From Diatrype stigma (taxonomy: Eukaryota > Ascomycota > Sordariomycetes > Xylariales > Diatrypaceae): 64,000 bases of DNA. This document shows positions 46,946 through 59,044 of this stretch, one piece after another. The first letter of the stretch is position 1. Every line of letters begins with the position of its first letter. The stretch spans positions 62,001-126,000 of the forward strand of contig JAKJXP020000041.1 in the NCBI GenBank assembly GCA_022225965.2. Reading direction: 5' to 3'. The notes under the pieces are model-generated. The model had not been told where the DNA came from, ran no database searches, and saw only the letters and a list, made by a program, of their open reading frames with translations. The position numbers and the translations under genes are program-made.

Positions 46946-49002
46946 ATGTGAACTGTGGATTGTGAGCTCTATATCTATTTGCCTACATAAGTGTATGTGC
47001 AATGCGGCATAGCAGCAGCAGCGGCGGCGGCGATAACGCGATTTTGTCCTCATGACCTTCGGAACTACTTACCTACCTGCCTACCACCTATACGTCCACG
47101 ACAAGCACGAGGGATGGATCAAGAAAACACAGGGATGGCGGGAATGGGGGAAAGCAAGGCCTACGATATGATATGGTGATGGAGTTGGCAGAAGATAAAA
47201 AGGGGGGTGTTGTGTGTGGGTTGGCCTGCGAGGGCGGCGTTGTGTTGGACGGAATAGACGGGATAGACGGACGGATGGATGAATGGACGGACGGATTCAA
47301 CCCCGAGGAGAAGGAGAAGGAGCCTTGCTTTCCCTACGTTGCCTTTGCCGCTATTACCGTTGTAACATAATCATGGATCGTGGATCCGATACCTTCTGGT
47401 CGTTGTGCTGTGCTGGCTAGCTGGCTGGCTAGCTGACTGGCTGCTTATCGTCGTTGTTGTGTGTGGTTGCTTGCACCTTGTTGTTGTTTGCCTGATATTG
47501 TTATTTGATCGATACCTATATACCCCCTAACATTCATTGCCTTAGCAGCGAGCCGCACATGCGCATGCACACACAAAACTTATTTATACACACAATATAT
47601 ATACACACATATATATGCATGTCTTGACTCTCCAACCTTACTAATTGGCCGTGCCCTCATCGCATCCCGAATGAATAATAGATTAGTCAAAGTAACCGAT
47701 CACACAGACAACCAAATAGAGGACTTGAACCGGGGAATAGCTTTCGCTTTCAGCTCTTCGTAATGTCATACATCCATCACATTCCGTTGTAGGCAAATGC
47801 ATTGCAATGGGCTCAAGAATGCCGGGTGTCAGTAGCAAACTGTGATTGGCTACCTAATAACCTAAGCAGCTACGTAGGTACTGATAGTTGATTCGTCCGA
47901 TGCCCATGCCAAGAAAAGGCAAAAGGCCAAACCTGGAAATCCATCCAACCCTGCTTGCCCAGCTAAGAGCTTGCTCAATGGAACCCTTCCCGCTGCCGCT
48001 GCCGCTGCCGTTCCGCAGAACACGCAACACTGCCGAACGCGGAAAGAACGCGAGAAACGCGAGTCGTTTTCGCGTTTAGAGCTCCTCATCCCTCTCCTCT
48101 GATTCGTTCGTTCCCTCTTTCCTCTCAATTAAACAAATCCCAACACGTGAAAAAAGTTAAAAAAAACCACACACACACACCAGCAGCCAGCTTTCTTTCC
48201 ACCACTTTCCGACCGACGCGTAGAATGGCGTAGCAGAGCAGAGCAGAGCGCACGCAAACGCCATGGGTTACGTTACGACTTTTCACCAACCAACAGGCCA
48301 ATCGGCCAACCAACACTCCTTACAAAGGCAATTCAGAACTCCTTGGCCGCCCCCCCTTTCCCGACGTCCTCTGCTGCTCCCCCCCTCTCTAACTGCAGGT
48401 AATTACCTACGTAGCTTTGAACTGAGAACCAGGAGAGTGCAATGCATTGTATATAGCCAATGCTGACGACATTCATGTTCAATGGCCACATGTTCCCATG
48501 AACAAGTAGGAGATAACATAGAATAGGGCGGTAGTGTAGTGTATGTTCGTCGAGGCATGCAGTCGTGCATAAACATTAAAAGGCGTGTCAAACGAATCCC
48601 CGTTGTTGTTATTGTTGACCTCGAGATCTAGTCGTGATTATGCGGTATGATTGGTCCACCATGATATAATATCAGCCGGCTGTTCGTTGTATAGACGAGC
48701 TGACCAGCAGGAGGCAACTTAGACCATCCGAAGGGGGTGTGAATCTTCATCCGAGTCGTATGGAGGCTTCGGTGGAATATTGCTGTTCCGTGTAGCCGGG
48801 GGTGAATATGTCCTATGATGGTCCTATAATTAAGGCAAGACGAGAATCGAAGCTTGATCGAGAAGACCTAGACCAGCAAATCATTATCGTTTAGGTATGT
48901 GTACGCCGGAAACATCATGAACACTCCGGCCATTAGATAGTAATTCCGTAACCATGAACGCCTAAGTGTGAAGGAAGATGAAATAGCCCAAGGGCAGGGC
49001 AA
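46946..49002. other. convergent intergenic region, membrane protein / Whi5-like
   Basis: 2.06 kb. It contains GCTGGCTAGCTGG repeats near 47410-47445, ACACATATATAT steps near 47575-47615 and GCAGAGCAGAGC repeats near 48230-48250. Short open frames here have no recognisable product. Confidence 0.5.
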
Positions 49003-50219
49003 TTAGTGTAACGGCTCCTCGAAGGTCAGCTTTCGTCTGGCGAGCCCTAATGGTGTCTTGGCCGTAGTTAATGACACCGGGGTCTTCCATGGCTTCTGCG
49101 CCGGGCTAGGGGTAATGTTGACGAAATCCGAGATGTCGAACGGTTGACCTGGTGTAGTCGGGAACAGGTTGCCCCCACCTGGCGTGGTCATCATCGAAGA
49201 TGGCAGGGCAAGGTCTTTCTTCATGGGCGGCGTCGAAGGGGGCTCCATGCGAGTCTTAGTCGAAGGAACAGCAGGAGAGGGAGATGCGGCTAAGTAAAGC
49301 AGCAGGTCCGCACCCTCCTCGCCCGACTTTTGCCCGTTGGTTGCAAGCCGGTCTTTATTGCGACGATTGGGCACCGTCCGGTTGCGCATCGGCGGTGTCC
49401 TGGGCGGGGACGCCCGGTTATGGTCGACCCGGAAGGAATGCACCGGGAGGTCCTCGTCTTCCTCCAGGTGTGCAGCGAAGTTATGGGAGGCGAAGTCCAT
49501 CGAGGGACGGCGTGCCCCCTGGAAAAAGGAGACGTCAGGACCGGTAGATGTCGTAAAATGCTGCTGCCTCCGCGGCTTGACAGGCGAGGATTGTGCGAGC
49601 TGGCGATGTGACCTCCATTGGTTCTGGTTTGCGTTGTGATGGTGGGTGTGGGTGTGGTTGTGGCTGTGGTTGTGGTTGAAGGATTTATGTGTGGTGGGGG
49701 ACGATCGCTGCCGCTTCGTTGGACTCGACATGGGCATATCGAACGATGCCATGTAAGTGCGTTTGCGGTGACCGCTTGTGCTGCCACTGCTGGGTCCGAC
49801 AGCATCCGAAAAAAGAGGCGCCTTTAGGGGGGAACTCATCAGAGCTCTAGAATTGGGATACGGTAGTTCCGAGGTGGTCGATGAGGAATCGGACAACATG
49901 TCAGCTTCGTACTGGCGCTTTCGTCGGATCTCCTCTTCTATCTTGGGCTCGAGAGTGTCGAGCGTCAAATCCTCCCAGCCATGTTTGGTCTTGAACTGTG
50001 CCAGAGCTAACCGGCCCTGCAGTCTTCGTGCAATCTAGAAAAGCGAATAACAGTTAGGACATCCCCCTTTGGTCTCGTCTTGCCTTTTTTTTTTTTTTTT
50101 TTTTTCTACGGGTTCGTTTTCCTTACCTTGCTAACCTCAACCCGCTTGAGGACTTTGTCCGCTACAGCCTCAGGCTGTTTCTTTAAGGGCGACGACATCA
50201 TTTTTCTTGGAGTGGGCAT
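49003..50219 (-). CDS. Whi5/Nrm1-type G1/S transcriptional repressor
   Basis: Two exons on the minus strand, 50219-50127 and 50034-49003, give 374 aa. The family mark is the GTB motif spanning the splice: KIARRLQGRLALAQFKTKHG, then GWEDLTLDTLEPKIEEEI. In Whi5 and Nrm1 this motif contacts SBF/MBF, repressing G1/S genes until CDK phosphorylation. The rest is disordered and Ser/Thr-Pro-rich with many SP/TP sites (SSPTK, SSPVK, ASPPRTPP, ITPSP), an Asn/His-rich stretch at about residues 125-145, and ends KTPLGLARRKLTFEEP. The 92-nt intron contains a T21 run on the + strand. The 5' end is uncertain: the frame stays open upstream to a TAG at 50355-50357 and reads plausible residues (PLGKKGHDQHSKAILENHMP), so an upstream exon with the true start is likely. 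Choosing between Whi5 and Nrm1 is not possible from sequence alone. Confidence 0.85.
50085..50105. repeat. T21 homopolymer in the Whi5-like intron
   Basis: Twenty-one consecutive T on the + strand, an A-run on the coding strand, inside the intron near its 5' end. Its length may vary between isolates or be a sequencing artefact. Confidence 0.85.
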
Positions 50220-53200
50220 GTGATTCTCCAGAATTGCCTTGCTATGCTGATCGTGACCTTTTTTCCCAAGTGGTTTTCCGGTAGAAGTCCTGCTGAAAAG
50301 GGGTGATTGGGTCGAGTGGAAGGTTCGGCGCTTGTTGGTTGGTTGGCGGTGTCCCTATGATTTGCAGCAAGCGAGGGTGGTTCGGGAAAGCAGTGGAGGA
50401 CTTGGGTTGGCTGGCCACTGAGGAAAAAAGTGAATAAAGTGCTTGCAGATACTTGGGTACTCCCTGGGCTAGGTGCATATAAGTGTAGGTATGTACCTAC
50501 TACGTAGGCAAGCCGGTAGGTTAGGGGGTCAGGAGTCAAGTTGTCCTTTGCTCTTGTAGGTTATCTGCCTGAAGAGAAGAGGTAGGTAGTTATTCAGACT
50601 GAAAGATTGATGTCGGATTCGGACCAGAATGTTGGTAAAGAGTGGCATGAACCAAAGAGCGGTTACAAGTAATGAATGTAGCTTGTTTGTCAGACGGTCT
50701 GACCGTGCACACACAACTATCACAGACAATTTTGTCGTAGCAGCCGTAGGCAGGCAGTAGGTAGTAAGGAGAGGGAGGGATGTTCTATTGCCGTTAGGGA
50801 TGGTCTTAGGGAGAGTATTAGCAGAGCTAGGCAAGCCGGCAAGTAAGCTAGAAGCTAGAAGCTAGAAGCTAGGCACCTAAGCAGCTAACAAGCATTATCG
50901 CCAGGGCTGCAGGGCTGGCCTTTTTCCTTTTTCCTTTTTCTGCATTCCTATGGAAACCAACTGCAAACCGGGCAATTGCTGTCAGGGAATTATGGGGACT
51001 CTGTTAAACCTCTTAGGCATCATAGCCCCTCTTGTCCGTTCAGCTCACCATCACAGCTAATCAGCGTTCGCTTCCAGGCAGTTTTAGGCCGCTACCTTCG
51101 TAAGCAGGCCCAGGTAACTCACCTACACCTAAGGTAACTCACCTAGGCCTGCATTGACTTCAGAAGACAATGCCTAATCAAACCTACGTAAGTAGTCGGC
51201 ACCAAATGGGTCGTCGTGCATGCAAGGCGAGCCAATCGCTAGGTTTCAAGGTTCCCAGGTCCCTGAGGTTCCCCTTCTAGATAGAAACATGCAGGTGTAA
51301 TAGGTATCCGGCCAGCTGTTGTTGTTATTGCTACCTTGCGATGGATTGTATAGACTGTTCCACGATGACTGGCACCCCTATTCATCCAGACCCGGATCGG
51401 GATCAAGGGACCGAATTCTGGGGACTTGAACCTGTATACTTCGGAACCTGCTCCATCGTACACAATCGAGAAACCTTCGGATCTGAGAGTAAAGCGACTG
51501 TTGCTAAGCTAGGCGATCTGGATTACTAGCGATGCATGGCCACTTCAACACATTCTGTGAGGTGTGAATAGTCCGTGTGAACCAAACAACTAAATCGTCG
51601 TTGTCCACAAGGGGTCCCAGACAAGGACTATCTTTGTGGCCACTAGGAACTTGATTTCAAGGGTTGGTTGAATGCTAATGATGGTCTACCATTATATGAA
51701 AACCTGTATGATGCATGGCGCCATCTAGTTGTCGGGATTTGGCTGTTGAAAGCGATGGTATCATGATATGGTCACTCTAATCCGAGACTGTAATACCACA
51801 GCTATGAGCTATGACAGAAAGACCTGAGAAAGCATGCAGGACTTTGCTCCATGATCATGTAATGTAGCTGTGGTGGGAATGCTCCTACGAATCAGTTCTT
51901 TAGGTATGTGGCAGCAAACCTGGGAGTGGCTTGGCAATATAATGGCCTGTTTGTTGATGATATAATGCTTTATAATAAGGTATAGTTCACCGGCAGTCTA
52001 TAGGGCACGGTTGAGTGAGTATCCCTCCCGGCTCTTGGAGAGAGCTCTTGGATTTCAAAGTTGCTTTCGCATACATTTGCTTTTCGAAACGGCAGGGGTT
52101 GCGCGGGGAAATACGAGGTGTAGCGATCATACGAAGACATACTATACTATTATGGTTTATTGTGGTTTATTGTGGTTATGCGGTTATGTGGTTATAGGAC
52201 CAGAATGCCTATTGGTACTCCCAGCGCTTATAAGATCTGTCGAATCGCTGCCTTTGGTGGCATCTCCCAAGCCATCAGAACATCGCAGTTCTGGTCTGTT
52301 GCATGCAGACAGGCATGTGGAGGTGGTGTCGGCTGCAGGAATGCTGTAGATCATGCTACAACACATTGAATCGACATTGCAAGCCATCCAGAGATGCCGT
52401 AGCACCTACGCAACGGTCACAACAGGATTCGTACCATGTCAGATCCTCGAACCGAACCATCCGCATCTCACTGGGAAACTTCTCATTCGACACCTACATG
52501 TTGGCTGCAGATTGACAGCTCTCATGTCGGCATGGGCTGTGCAGGAGAGGGGTATAGTATGGTATACCATGATCAAGCTTGGTGCTCTCGTTAATGCATC
52601 CATGGTTTGGGGAGGGGAAAACTGAAGAATAAAGCTGTGTAGTTCGTTCACATTGCTGAAACATATTATATACTGAACTGCCTACTCACATACCTTACAA
52701 GGTATCACCATCATGTTGTCAAAGGGGGCTGAACACTAGGTTTCAATCCATGTGTATGTATATCGAAAAGACCAACGTTCAAATGGTCCTTCAATTTGGA
52801 AGTTTGGAAGTCTTGCCCACTCACAATTCCACGATTTGTATTGTAGAGGAATACTTGGAAAGTTGGAATAATTGGGCCCTGTAAATTCGAGATATCCGAT
52901 ATCTTCAGCGCACCATCAGACCGTGTAACTTCCGCTAGTTAGTAGTTACCTAGTTACCTAGTATCCATCTGTGCTAAGGGCTTAGGGTAGGACGTAAGTT
53001 GATAACGAGTCTGGCCTTCTAGAAGGTATAGATATTTCTGCAAAATAGCAAAATCCTTTTGAAGTTGGCAGTTATGTGTGTAAATGCCGATGATTACTTA
53101 CATGTAGGTATTCATTCAATGGCCGTTTGATCTCGGCCTTGCCTCTTCCTGTTTTTATCGGATGTTGCGGGTTGCATGTACGAAGTCGTATTGTGAAATA

Positions 53201-53350
53201 AACCCGATAGCCCCTCCCCAATCCGGATAACCGTGCAGTCGAACTAGCTATCGATGGTACTTCGTAGACTCGATGATCTAAGGTAAGTACGAAACAGAGC
53301 ACGGCAGTTCGGTATCTCCAGAGGTATCTTGGGTATCTTGACCATATAGG

Positions 53351-53377
53351 TATGTATGTATGTATGTATGTATGTAT
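53351..53377. repeat. (TATG)n microsatellite
   Basis: About seven tandem TATG units are read directly. Confidence 0.9.
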
Positions 53378-53721
53378 CTTTCTTATCAGCATTCAGCAAC
53401 CAAGACCCTTCCGGCCTGCAAATCACAGTCCCAGCCTCGCTCCTTGCAACCTGCCTCTCGCAAACATATACTCGACAAGCCCTATTGCCACTGTCATAGT
53501 ACGCCTTCGCCTTCCTAGTTTCCCGAGTCCCTACTTGGCCCTGCTATTCCACTTCCCTACATGCTGGATGTAAACAACATACCCAGGGCTGCCAGGTAGT
53601 AATCAGCGATTTCCGTCTATTTTTACCAACTCAACTAGCTACTCATGTCCTCTGCGTGCGTGTTTTGAGATCCCTGCACCTCTGTATGTCCCGGATATCC
53701 TGTCCCCTGTCTGCCTGCTGC

Positions 53722-53745
53722 TCTGTCTGTCTGTCTGTCTGTCTG
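53722..53745. repeat. (TCTG)n microsatellite
   Basis: About six tandem TCTG units are read directly. Confidence 0.88.
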
Positions 53746-54757
53746 CACCCAAGGGAGAAGGAGCTAACGAGAGCCCACCTCGTAAGAGCCCAGGGGCCAG
53801 GGTGTAGTCAGCCAGTCAAGCCGCCAGTCAAGGCCAGTGTAGCTTTAGCGGGCTTAGCCCCAGCGACCTACTGGAACTAGAGCGGCCTACTACGTAGTAC
53901 CTGTAACTAACATTAGAACGGGACGGTTCTTGGGCCTCCCACTCGGCCCAGAATAACGTCATCGTCGTGAAGAAGAGGAACCGTGAACGAGAAGCAGAAC
54001 AACATTGAACAGCAAGCCAGTCAACTTTCTGCCCGGCCGCTCATATGGAATTACTACTACTACTATCAAATCACTGGCCATCAGTCTAGTAATAACTAAT
54101 ACTATATTCCCCCCTCCACTATCGCCATCTAGCCTTCCAGCCTTCCAGCCTTCTAGCCTCCTCGCCATCCAACCATTCGATTCTTTCCGTTGCCCGATCC
54201 ACTCCAAAGAGGGTCGAACAAGATTTCCATCCTTGCATCCATCTATCTGCTACCTCCCACCAGTACATACAGTCTTAAAGACCGAGACCGTCGTCGTACT
54301 TCCTTTTCCTTGGCGCAACTAGGCCAGTTTGTCGAATCTTGATATTCCTTTCTATCAGACGAACCGTTTGCTCCTGTTGCTACCATCCACTTCTCTTCTG
54401 CCGCCAATACTTACTTACTTACTTTACACTAAGTCACAATATCCCGTGAAAGGGGTTTGTCTGGATTGTCCACCGACGTTGGTTTATTCTTTTTGTCTCA
54501 AGTTCATTCCGATAAATTGGCTCGTCTCATCTACATATCGTTCCTCCCACTCGATTCGCGTTCGTTTCCAATGATCCAACCGCGTTCACCACCTTGAATT
54601 TTTGGAGCCGCGGTGGTTGTTGCGGGCTTGTCTGTTCTGTCAACTCGGCAGGTCACTTCCGAAGGACTGCGTCCATCCCTTTGATCGACCTACCCCCAAT
54701 TGGAATCTCGTTTGTAGGGCAACTTCTGTGAAGTTGCGCTGCTGCCTTCACGGATAC

Positions 54758-57393
54758 ATGGCGCCGTCATTCTTGAGCCTGAAGGAGCTTCGTAGACGGT
54801 CGCGGGCTAGTTTCCGCACGGAACGGTCGACGGACACTTCTAGTAATAGTGATCAGCAAAACTACGATACCACTCCGACGACAGGCTCTATCACGCCTCC
54901 GTCTCTGAGTGCTCAGTCAGACCCGGGCCTCAACCTGCACAAGGACCAATCTCCCTCCCAAGCACCCCCAGCTCCCCCAGCTCCCCAAGCTCCCCTAGCT
55001 CCCCCAGTCCCTCCACGACCGCCAGTACAGCCCAGCAGCAGCAATCGATATAGCGTCTCGGGAATGACAGGTATAGGGTCACCCGTATTGAGCGGCAGAA
55101 GCTCTCTGCCTGTGTCGCAATATGCGCCTCGCATAGCCAACATCAATGACAATACCTGGGTATGCTCAATGTTCGCTTAGTCTCCGTGGATTTTCTGTTC
55201 AAGTTTAGCCTTAGTCTCAGGGCAAGAGATTTCCCCATAGACTCGAGGGACAGCGATATATGAATTATATAGGCGCAATAGCTACGCCCTTTCCCCCTTG
55301 TTATAGTAGTGGCTAATCAGTTTCCCCCCTCCAGGTTTCCCAGAAGATATTGCTTGTCAATGGTACAATCGGAGAGGCTTCGCAGCGGTCTCTCGACGGG
55401 AATGTCATTGTTAGTCGACTTGACGATGGTTTCCCTCCGACGTCCTGGCCCGTTTGCGACTCCTATTACAAAGCACTAGTATATCTTACTCCAGGAGCCA
55501 ATAGATTACGCTTTGATTTTTCGAGCCCCAAGCTTGCGAATAGCGGTACATCAAACCCCGTCCATTCCTCCTATATCACTATTCATATGGTGCCTCCCAT
55601 GAATGCGCCGCCACTGCAGCTTGCGATCTTGGTCGCGAAAGACTCACCCGAGAAGTTCGATGCCGTACCTACCCGAATCGAAAAGGAGGGCAACAGCTTA
55701 GAAACGGCCGTTCGCAAATTCCGCATGGCCGCTTATCTATGGCAGGCCTTTACTGCAGAGCAGATGTACAGACATAAGCTGGGACGGCGCGTCTTCCGAT
55801 TTGAAGAGGAATGGGTCACAGGAAGTTGCAACCAGCGGGACAAGGAACTGGGTACTATGCGATCCGAGGCGCGCATTCATATAGTCAGGACCGACAAGAC
55901 CGTGGCCGAGATAAGAGATCTTGAACGAGCGCAGCAGTGTTCGAAGGCAACTAAGAAGGGCGACTTATTCAATATTGCGGCTGACGCTGTCAAAAACCAC
56001 TTGAAGCCTTTGCCAGGGCAAAAGCATTACGTGTCAGTCTTGATCTTGGATGCCCATTGGGACAAGGCTTCGAAAACCATCACCGGGCATGCTGCACTGG
56101 GAGGAAACGCTGGCGACCTGCATCTCGCCATCTTTGGGTCCCATTGTTTGCAGAGTTATCCCTCAGGCTTTGAAGAGGTCGCGCCGGCTTTTACCGACTG
56201 TACCCCCACTGACCTCAACTATGTAGCCAATGACTGTAACGACTCGGGAAGCTCCTGGGAAGCTGCAAATATCGGTATCGGTGCTCACCTACACGAGACC
56301 GGCCATCTCTTTGGTTGTCCACACCAGGAGAGCGGAATTATGCTGCGGGACTATGTCACTCTCAACCGTTCTTTTGTGGCACGTGAAGCCTATAGCACCC
56401 GAACGAAGTCAAAGGGAGGACTGGTAACACAAGCAGATGAATGCGCCTGGCATCGACTGGATTGCTTACGGTTTCGAAGCCACCCCTCTTTCCGATTACC
56501 GCACGATGCGGTGTTGAACCCTGACGGGAGTGTACAAGCCTGGCCAGTCGAGAACGGGCATATCATGGTGACAGCAGCCACGGGAATCTCTTTCATCGAG
56601 TTGTATCCTGAAGGCGACGACGTGTGCCATTCTTGGATTGAATACGGACTAGAGAACAGTCCTATTCAGCGTAGTGTCGATCTCAAGGAACAAGAACTCC
56701 GTGCACACCTTCCCGCGAACAAACGGCGTCTTAAGCTGAAAGTATGCATCAAATCCCACGGTGGCGGGAACCTGGATATTGAAGACTTCGGTGATCTCTG
56801 CTCGAAAAATTCGTCATTCAAGCTGCCCTCGGGAAAGATGGCCTTCCGGGGTAAGAAACTCGGATTCTCGCAGATGGAGAATACTCAGCAGCAGGAGTTC
56901 GTCTTTACCAGTTCTATACACCAGAACAGGGTCTTGTCACGTATTGTGTTCTATCACGGTTTCGCCCTAGACGGCCTAGAATTCTTCTACGACAACAATG
57001 AGAGCCAGCTATTTGGCAAACGCGGGGGCAAGCCTGGTGGCGATACATTCGATATGGGTATATATGCCTTCTTTGCTCTTGGTCATATTGGTGGTATAAC
57101 GCTAACTTCGTATAGACATCCGACGAGGCGAATACATCACGGGCTTCTTCGTGCGGTCAGGTGCCTGGGTTGATGCGGTGCAAGTTCTGACCAGTCTCGG
57201 ACGAAGATCGGCTCTTTACGGCAATACGCACGGTGGCTCCCCGTAAGTTTATGAGGTTGTATTGGTGATAAGGAGCTCTTACTGACAGGATCGTAGCCAT
57301 ACTCTCATTCCTCCTCGTGGCTTTAGAATCTGTGGCGTTTCCGGATCCTGCGCCGCTTGGGTCGACGGGTTTTCTGTCATCATCACACGATAA
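54758..57393 (+). CDS. putative zinc metallopeptidase (YIL108W family) with jacalin-like domain
   Basis: Four exons (54758-55159, 55335-57057, 57116-57242, 57297-57393) give 782 aa. The catalytic centre is a full metzincin motif, HETGHLFGCPH, in LHETGHLFGCPHQESGIML at about residue 445: two zinc-binding His, the catalytic Glu and the third His. Surrounding sequence (WPVCDSYYKALVYLTPGANRL, WQAFTAEQMYRHKLGRRVF, YVSVLILDAHWD) matches the fungal family of yeast YIL108W, whose substrates are unknown. The C-terminal 180 residues look like a jacalin-type lectin fold (GEYITGFFVRSGAWVDAVQV, CGVSGSCAAWVDGFSV). The N-terminus is Ser/Pro-rich with repeated APPAPP/APLAPP units at about 70-88 and no signal peptide, so it is probably intracellular. 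Intron 3 is only 54 nt. The start is the first ATG of the exon-1 frame; an alternative acceptor nine bases downstream in intron 1 would drop three residues. Confidence 0.9.
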
Positions 57394-59044
57394 AATACAG
57401 CCGTTCGGTACATAATTCCAACGAAAATCATCAGGTGCATCCGTGACCGTGGAGGTCACGGCGAAGTCAAGGCTAATGAAAGGGGTCGCTGATCACGACG
57501 ATTGCAGCGAATACCCCGAAAACTGCATAATAATATCATCATTCGCGTTCTTTCTCTATCCAACACGGCTGCATACACGGGTTCTTGAGCTTTCTCTGGG
57601 CATTTCTACATGATTCTTGCATTCTCACACCTTTTGGGAAGGGCGTAGTCCACCAACAGGCAGTGGCACGGACAGGAAGGTCAAGCAACCGCTCTAGAGT
57701 TCCACCTAGGGTAAAGCCGCCATGGGATAATGGGATGGGATGGAGGACAGTGCTGTCCGGGACAGCATGCTGCCCAATGGTTGTACATGCAGGGGCTGGA
57801 TGAGGTTGTTGTGCAGCCAACAGCAGGTAATAAGAAAGGAGCTGGCTGTTTATATGGCCGCGCCGTGTGCAGTTCGCGATAGAAAGGGGCTGTATACTAT
57901 GTAGCTTGTAATAGGATTGCATACTTCGTAGGTACTTAGCCCTACTAGGTAGTACATAGCAGAGAAAACAGCATCATACCTAGCATTAAGGCATCATAGC
58001 ATTATCGCTGCTGAGCACTTGCCTGAACTACCACCGTGACACCATAGCAATGCCCTGCCTTAGGTGGTTACTCTATTCATCCTTCTGATCATCTTCCACG
58101 TTGCGGCTGACGTCTCCAGTCAGGACCTCGGGAGTAGATATAGGGGGATCGGAAGTGGGGACCTCTATAGACGCCGGTAGCCGACCGATCTAAGCCGGCC
58201 GACCCCACCACCTATACATACAGGTACCTGGTAAGTACCTAGGTACGTGGTAAGGCTGCTAAAGTAGCCGCTTGTTCAGACCAGGACTAGTGGGACATGG
58301 TACACTCGTACCTACATAAGTGAGTATATGTAGGTACGGGCAGTTGGGCCTGGGCAGTTCTGGCAGAGGCTCAGAGCAGTCACGCTGTATGTATGTACAT
58401 ACCTACTGTAGCCTGTACATATATGTAGGTATTGGATTGTAGGGGTCACTGGTACGGTGGTACAATGACGGCATCCATGCTAAGTCGACGACTCAAAAGC
58501 AAATCGGGGCCCTTTCTCTTTCGTCACTTCCCTCCCCTACCTACATATGTACGTATCCACTCGTCATTCTGTCATCCAGTTGCTGTTGCCAAGTTTCTCT
58601 CTTCCAGGGTACGTTGGGACTCAGTACAGCCGCTGTCGACCTTCATTGAGTCGTTAGCCGTATATTGTGGCATTATAGTAAGGACCCTACGTCAAGCTTT
58701 TTTACACTCTACTACGAAGTACGTCTTTTCTTTTCTCGATCCTCTTAAGAAAGAAAAAAAATCCACTCGACTCACAGTTCTCCCACCTGACCCCCCAACC
58801 TACAATATCTATCCGCCTCAAGCTTTCTTGAGTGATATCCACCTACCTGGCTTACTTAAGAATTACCAGCCCGAACCCGACCTGACCTGACCGGACCCGA
58901 AGAACTGCACATAACAACAAGAACTTATATCGATAACGGCATCGCGACCCTTGTGACACCGCTCTTTACGTCATACAACAAGCAAAGCAGCGCAACGAGA
59001 AGCGATCGATAATACGCAGACTTCACTTCCACAACTACCCAGGC
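57394..59044. promoter_or_regulatory. intergenic region and 5' region of CHO1
   Basis: 1.65 kb between two genes on the same strand. A dense block of TACCTA/TAGGTA motifs lies at 58200-58435, including the palindrome GTACCTAGGTAC near 58234-58245. The last 400 bp before CHO1 are pyrimidine-rich and then A/C-rich (CATAACAACAAGAAC), typical of a 5' UTR. No separate gene is supported. Confidence 0.5.

Larger units (their letters stand above)
50220..54757. other. gene-poor region, Whi5-like / metallopeptidase
   Basis: 4.5 kb without a supportable gene beyond possible 5' exons of the Whi5-like gene at the left (50220-50540) and the promoter and 5' UTR of the metallopeptidase at the right. AGAAGCT units repeat at about 50849-50872. 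TATG and TCTG microsatellites lie at 53351-53377 and 53722-53745. Open frames at 51341-51529, 52011-52349 and 52353-52625 are short and without motifs. The 54,100-54,600 segment is strongly C/T-rich, as expected next to a promoter. Confidence 0.5.
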
